From Erigeron canadensis (Eukaryota > Streptophyta > Magnoliopsida > Asterales > Asteraceae): a stretch of 64,000 nucleotides of DNA. The notes below the pieces were generated by a model. That model saw only the letters and a list, made by a program, of their open reading frames with translations. It was not told the DNA's origin and made no database searches. Of the stretch, positions 60,181-64,000 are shown one piece after another. The stretch lies in the NCBI RefSeq assembly GCF_010389155.1, contig NC_057761.1:374501-438500 (forward strand), in the 5' to 3' direction. The stretch's first letter is position 1. Each line of letters opens with the position of its first letter. The position numbers and the translations under genes were made by a program.

Positions 60181-60621
60181 TAGTGATTTTAAATACTGGT
60201 ACGTACCGGCCGGTATTATCCGGAATACCGGATACCGAGTGGTACCCTGGTACAACCATCCCGGTATTTTGTCCGATATTTTCACTATTCAATATCGGCC
60301 GATATTTCCGATATTTACCGGTATTTTGATTTTTTTAAAATTTTTTTAAAACTATTTTTTGATACTTTAATGTTATGTTTGTTATTTGTAAACTTTAAAA
60401 CTTATATTTTGTTATGAAATACCTATTTAGTATTATTTTTGAAACGATTGTACTTGTATTTTGACTATTTTCGTTAAATTGTAACAAGTTTTGTAGGATT
60501 TGTATAAAAATAAAAATACAAAATTTAAATTACCGTGTCGGTACGTACCGGCCGTTATACTGGTAATACCGGTACCAGGTACCCGACCGGTACGACCAAA
60601 ATACCGGTATTTAAAACATTG
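60181..60621. mobile_element. Non-autonomous hAT MITE, 441 bp, perfect 8-bp duplication
   Basis: Ends tagtgattttaaatactgg and ccggtatttaaaacattg are inverted. The target duplication ACCTCCAC is exact at 60173-60180 and 60622-60629. The interior is rich in 'accggtat'/'ataccggt' words. An older relative lies at 18974-19408. Confidence 0.92.
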
Positions 60622-61045
60622 ACCTCCACCACCAATCACTCACCACTCACTTTCAGCCAATCACGTTATGTCACCTCAAATCTATCACTCACTCACCACT
60701 CACTCAAATTTTGTTAGCATTGCTACCACTCACCAACCGCTCACTACAATTTTATTTTTGTTTTTAAAACTAAATTTTGTCAAACATATATAAAAACATT
60801 ACATTACTAATACCATAAAAAACATTACATAATACTAAAAAAACAAACATTACATAATACTAAAAAACATAATAAAAGCATTATATAATACTAACACTTG
60901 GAATAGTCCGAGTTCACATTATTGTTGTTGTTGCGATGAATGTACCGATACGGTTCAGGAAACTCGGTAGCGTCGCCAGGTTAAGGAGATGCGTACTCCT
61001 CCCCCGGGTCAGTATGGTAATCACCATTTTAGCATCCGAAACGAT

Positions 61046-61414
61046 CATTGACCTGTTGTTTGCCATGATTTGAAGTATGAAAGGAAAGGTATGTAAATTT
61101 GAAGTAAAAAGTATGGATGACTGTTTGTAAATATGAGGGAAAGTGTTTGCGCATTGCAGCGGTGAGATGATAGGGGTGATAGGTCATAAGAGGTAATAAG
61201 TCATAGAGTGTGATAGCCAAATGCTTTATCATTGACCTCTTGTTTGCCATGATTTGAAGTATGAAAGGAAAGGTATGTAAATTTGAAGTAAAAAGTATGG
61301 ATGACTGTTTGTAAATATGAGGGCAAGTGTCTGCGCATTGCTACGGTGAGATGATAGGGGTGATAGGTCATAAGAGGTGATAAGTCATAGAGTGTGATAG
61401 CCAAATGTTTTATC
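61046..61414. repeat. 184-bp tandem duplication (two copies)
   Basis: 61046-61229 and 61230-61414 are the same sequence with a handful of differences ('cattgacctgttgtttgcc' versus 'cattgacctcttgtttgcc'). Each unit includes the hairpin end of the Helitron family plus neighbouring DNA. Confidence 0.85.
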
Positions 61415-61778
61415 CGTACGGGCTCTGCCCTCACATTTAAAAATTCGTCGAAAGTATATCGAATGACATCTCTAATGAAAGAGCATGAAAATTTAAGAAC
61501 ACCCTTACAATTTTTATAATTTATTAATATACATTTTTTGAGATAAAATATTTTGAATGAATTAGAAGAATAAAATGATTTATGGAGAAGAGAAAAAATA
61601 ATTAGTGGTTGAGATTTGAGGAGAGAGAAAAAAATGAGTGGTTGAGATTTAAAGTTATTATAGGTATATTAGGTAGAGATATTTAAAGTAGTTAATAAAG
61701 AATAGGGGTATTTTAGATAGTTCAAATCATGAATTGAGTTTTTTCAAAAGGACAAAATGTTTTATAAGATAGTATAGA
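61329..61778 (-). mobile_element. Helitron ('gacctatcac' family), minus strand
   Basis: On the minus strand it starts A|TCTATACTATCTTATAAAAC and contains 'gatatactttcgacgaattt' and a GC-rich 'gggcagagcccgtacgg'. Its hairpin end ('ccgtagcaatgcgcag') is duplicated within the 184-bp repeat. The terminal CTAG is lost. Confidence 0.6.
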
Positions 61779-62020
61779 TATGGATGATATTGTATGGATG
61801 AATGTGTATTGTGGGAATGTTTAAATAAAAAAAGGATGATTAAAAAAGCGAGAGAGAAGTAGCCGTTGTAAGTCAACGGTCGGCTTCCACTCATTCACCA
61901 CCCGCGTGGTATCTCCACCCAAATTCAACCACCCATACATGGTCACCCATCGGAGGTGGTGTTCTACGCGTGGTGACCACCTACACCGCACCAACGACCC
62001 ATATGATGCCAATGCTCTAA

Positions 62021-62525
62021 TATGCTAATATCTAAAAACTAAAAATATTAGTTGGTGAGTGGTATTTCCGATTTTATCTAAATATTTGAGTTCGATCTTC
62101 ATGGATGACAAGTCTTGAAGTTTTCCTTTCGAATATTTGTAACGGCCCATGATCTCGTTGTTTATAATACATATAAAGTTTCACCATTATACGGTGATAT
62201 TTATCAATTCAACCATTTTATCAATAAGGTAACGATGTCCCGTCTAATTGCTCAGAATAACTCCTAGTCTAGAATTTGATCCTTAAAAATTATAAACTTT
62301 GAGATTTTTTACTCTAAATATAATAACTGTAACATTCCATGGTCAAAATATCCTGGTGTAGGAATACCACGTGTGGATATATATGGAAGCTAGCAAACAT
62401 AGAATAGAATAACATCATAAATGACATTGTCACCGCACCGAATTTCTTCTTTTCTATTTGGGTGTCATAAAATATCACCGGCCTGTTCGATCCTTTTCTT
62501 GAAAGGAAAAAGCAAGTTAAAAAAG
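62021..62525. promoter_or_regulatory. Upstream region of the IAA-amino-acid hydrolase gene
   Basis: No gene. 'gtttcaccattatacggtga' (about 62178) and 'gtaacggcccatgatctcgtt' (about 62140) are not recognised. The 5' leader probably starts shortly before 62420; an in-frame ATG at 62421 is discussed under the gene. Confidence 0.35.
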
Positions 62526-62921
62526 ATGCATCTTTCACGCATAATAACAGTCAGTCTTTTGGTTGTCCTTGTCCCCTGTTTATCACTAGAAACAATTCAT
62601 GATCATCAATGTTTAGAAAACAACTTGGTCGCTTATGATGATGATCAAGATTCATCAGAAGAAATATTTGTAAATAAGCTGGCAGTAATTAATGATGCGG
62701 AGACGGCAGATTGGATAAAGAAGATCAGGAGGGAGATACATGAATATCCAGAACTTGCTTTCCAAGAAGTACGGACCAGTTCTATTATTCGCCGAGAACT
62801 TGACAAGATGAGTATCGGGTACCGATGGCCGGTGGCCCACACGGGTGTGGTGGCCATGCTTGGCTCTGGTTTGCCACCCTTTGTTGCTCTTCGAGCAGAT
62901 ATGGATGCTCTACCCATTCAG
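62526..62921 (+). CDS. IAA-amino-acid hydrolase, ILR1-like (M20D peptidase), first exon only
   Basis: This exon encodes 132 residues and ends exactly at a phase-0 donor (CAG|GTTTCC) after [16 protein letters not shown]1-like enzymes release free auxin (or jasmonate) from amino-acid conjugates in the ER lumen. Visible: an N-terminal hydrophobic signal peptide (about 1-20, [18 protein letters not shown]), an acidic linker, then the start of the M20 fold ([46 protein letters not shown]). The metal-binding HACGHD region and the rest are not found in the 1079 bases that follow, so they lie beyond the window after a long first intron. An in-frame ATG 35 codons upstream (62421) would bury the signal peptide, so 62526 is preferred. 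The paralogue is undetermined. Confidence 0.9.
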
Positions 62922-64000
62922 GTTTCCATCCATCCATCCATCAATATCATTTTTTTTTAAATAAATTTTGGGATATACTAGTACTAGTGTAATTTCTCTT
63001 CTTTTTCTACCATTAATGTTTATGTATATATGTTCTCCTAGCTCGCTATTTACATACGAATAAATTTCATCTCGTTACGTATTACTTAATTTTTATTTAA
63101 TGTAAACCGTTACATAATTCAATTCATCAATCAATACCTCAGCTCCTTTCTGTTAGCTTAGTGTTGTATTTTAATTAAGAGATATGCTAAATACAGCCCT
63201 AAGATAGGGCTGCATTTAACGTCCAAAAAAAAATTGTACCTTCTATATTAAAAGTCTGTCCCTGATTTTCATGTTAAATATACAAACAATTTATGCACTT
63301 TAAAAATGTTGTATTTAGCAAAATCCCTTTAATTAATTTATAAATTAATAAAAGTAAACCAGAATTAATTAATGGCAGACATGTAGGGGCCGGGGGTCTT
63401 ATACTCTTATAGCATTTTCTTGTTCAATTCTTTAATTATTATTATCAATCTTGCAAATTAAATTAATCAATATTATTTTAGGATTTCATATCCTATACAT
63501 GATATAAATTTTCAGTACCGGAACCAAGATTTAAACTCACCTTTAGCACAATTTTTTTTATCACTAGCTTTGTGTCGATGTGAAGTAACGATAATGGTTT
63601 GATTGTTATGATTTTTAGTATTTTTTAAGATTTTTTTTTGTGTGTGGCTATTTTAGCAGTTTTTAGGAGTTTTTCGACAATTAGATAGTTTCCCCTTATT
63701 AAGTTGCACGAGTACGTCTTTAATAAGTTTTATTGTTAGGTAAATCTTTTAAAAGTTTAGAGATAGTTACATTGACTAGTATATCATATTACTTTGGCCC
63801 GTAGCACCAATACAAAATACATCATTTTTCAGAAAAAAAAACTACACTGCATTAATTTAGCGAACGTATAGCTCAAGTTACCTCTACTCTCAATGTAGTT
63901 CCACCTATGTAAGTTTTCAGGCATATATGATGTGCTACTATTCACCAGAGGATTTTGAAGTTTTTCCAAATCCCTATATTTAATAACACCAAAAGTCTAA
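62922..64000. other. First intron of the ILR1-like gene (continues past window)
   Basis: Starts with the donor gtttcc and a (CATC)n tract. No second coding exon was recognised. 63190-63320 ('gctaaatacagccctaagat ... ttgtatttagcaaaatccc') looks like a small inverted repeat and could be a MITE. Confidence 0.55.

Larger units (their letters stand above)
60160..62017. mobile_element. Harbinger-like element (TAA duplication) with nested hAT and Helitron
   Basis: Left gagggttggcatcacctcca and right gatgccaatgctc are inverted (GAG-x2-TTGGCATCA core). TAA flanks both sides (60157-60159 and 62018-62020). Its 1858 bp include the hAT copy at 60181-60621 and Helitron DNA at about 61040-61778. The remaining interior ('caccactcactttcagccaa', 'gtggtgttctacgcgtggtg') is low-complexity CACT/GTGG sequence with no transposase. 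Confidence 0.75.

Noticed and set aside
62421..62525. N-terminal extension of the ILR1-like protein from the in-frame ATG at 62421
   Set aside because: It would place 35 residues before a clear signal peptide, unlike the family.

Overview
This window is nuclear DNA from a flowering plant, very probably a eudicot and plausibly Asteraceae. The basis is spliceosomal introns with GT-AG borders, plant-specific gene families, very AT-rich intergenic DNA and dense plant transposons (Athila/Tat-like and Ty3-gypsy-like LTRs, Helitrons, Harbinger/Tourist, hAT, MULE, Stowaway, SINEs). The family-level guess rests on the look of the repeats and is weak. No organelle, bacterial or viral genes were seen.

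Six protein-coding genes can be supported; five are complete. (1) A type-A cytokinin response regulator (4513-6320, minus, 5 exons, 258 aa). (2) An ALIS/CDC50-family P4-ATPase beta subunit (14240-15790, minus, 3 exons, 335 aa). (3) A SAM-domain protein whose middle is fifteen in-register 10-residue repeats (21304-26844, plus, 7 exons, 484 aa). (4) An intronless single-C2H2 zinc-finger factor of the GIS/ZFP8 type with a C-terminal EAR-like motif (44197-44949, plus, 250 aa). (5) A J-domain protein of the ARG1/ARL gravitropism family (50005-53198, plus, 11 exons, 418 aa). (6) The first exon of an ILR1-like IAA-amino-acid hydrolase (62526-62921, plus), whose remainder lies beyond the window. Exon phases were added up for each multi-exon gene and all join in frame. 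There is also a decayed reverse-transcriptase pseudogene at 38060-40450 (minus). These are unrelated neighbours rather than a cluster; three of them (response regulator, ILR1-like hydrolase, ARG1-like) happen to touch hormone or tropism biology.

The intergenic DNA is layered mobile elements. 1-1320 is an LTR end plus primer-binding site; 2.1-3.2 kb and 8.5-9.9 kb hold Helitrons; 10.8-12.6 kb an LTR remnant; 16.1-18.4 kb a Harbinger-like element (TAA duplication) carrying three nested insertions; 18.9-20.9 kb hAT-like, Helitron and fold-back pieces; 27.5-37 kb Tourist, SINE, tandem-repeat and fold-back elements; 41.3-42.6 kb a long-TIR element; 45-48.6 kb a MITE family sitting in (TA)n runs, a Tourist and a Helitron; 55.4-57.2 kb three Helitrons, two of them adjacent; 58.7-59.8 kb a MULE fold-back with a perfect 9-bp duplication; 60.2-62.0 kb a second Harbinger-like element with nested hAT and Helitron.

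No new protein system was found. The strongest unusual observations are the fifteen-unit decapeptide array in the SAM protein, the two nested Harbinger-like composites with recoverable insertion order, the adjacent pair of Helitrons, and a MITE family repeatedly embedded in (TA)n microsatellites, including copies reduced to little more than the two termini.
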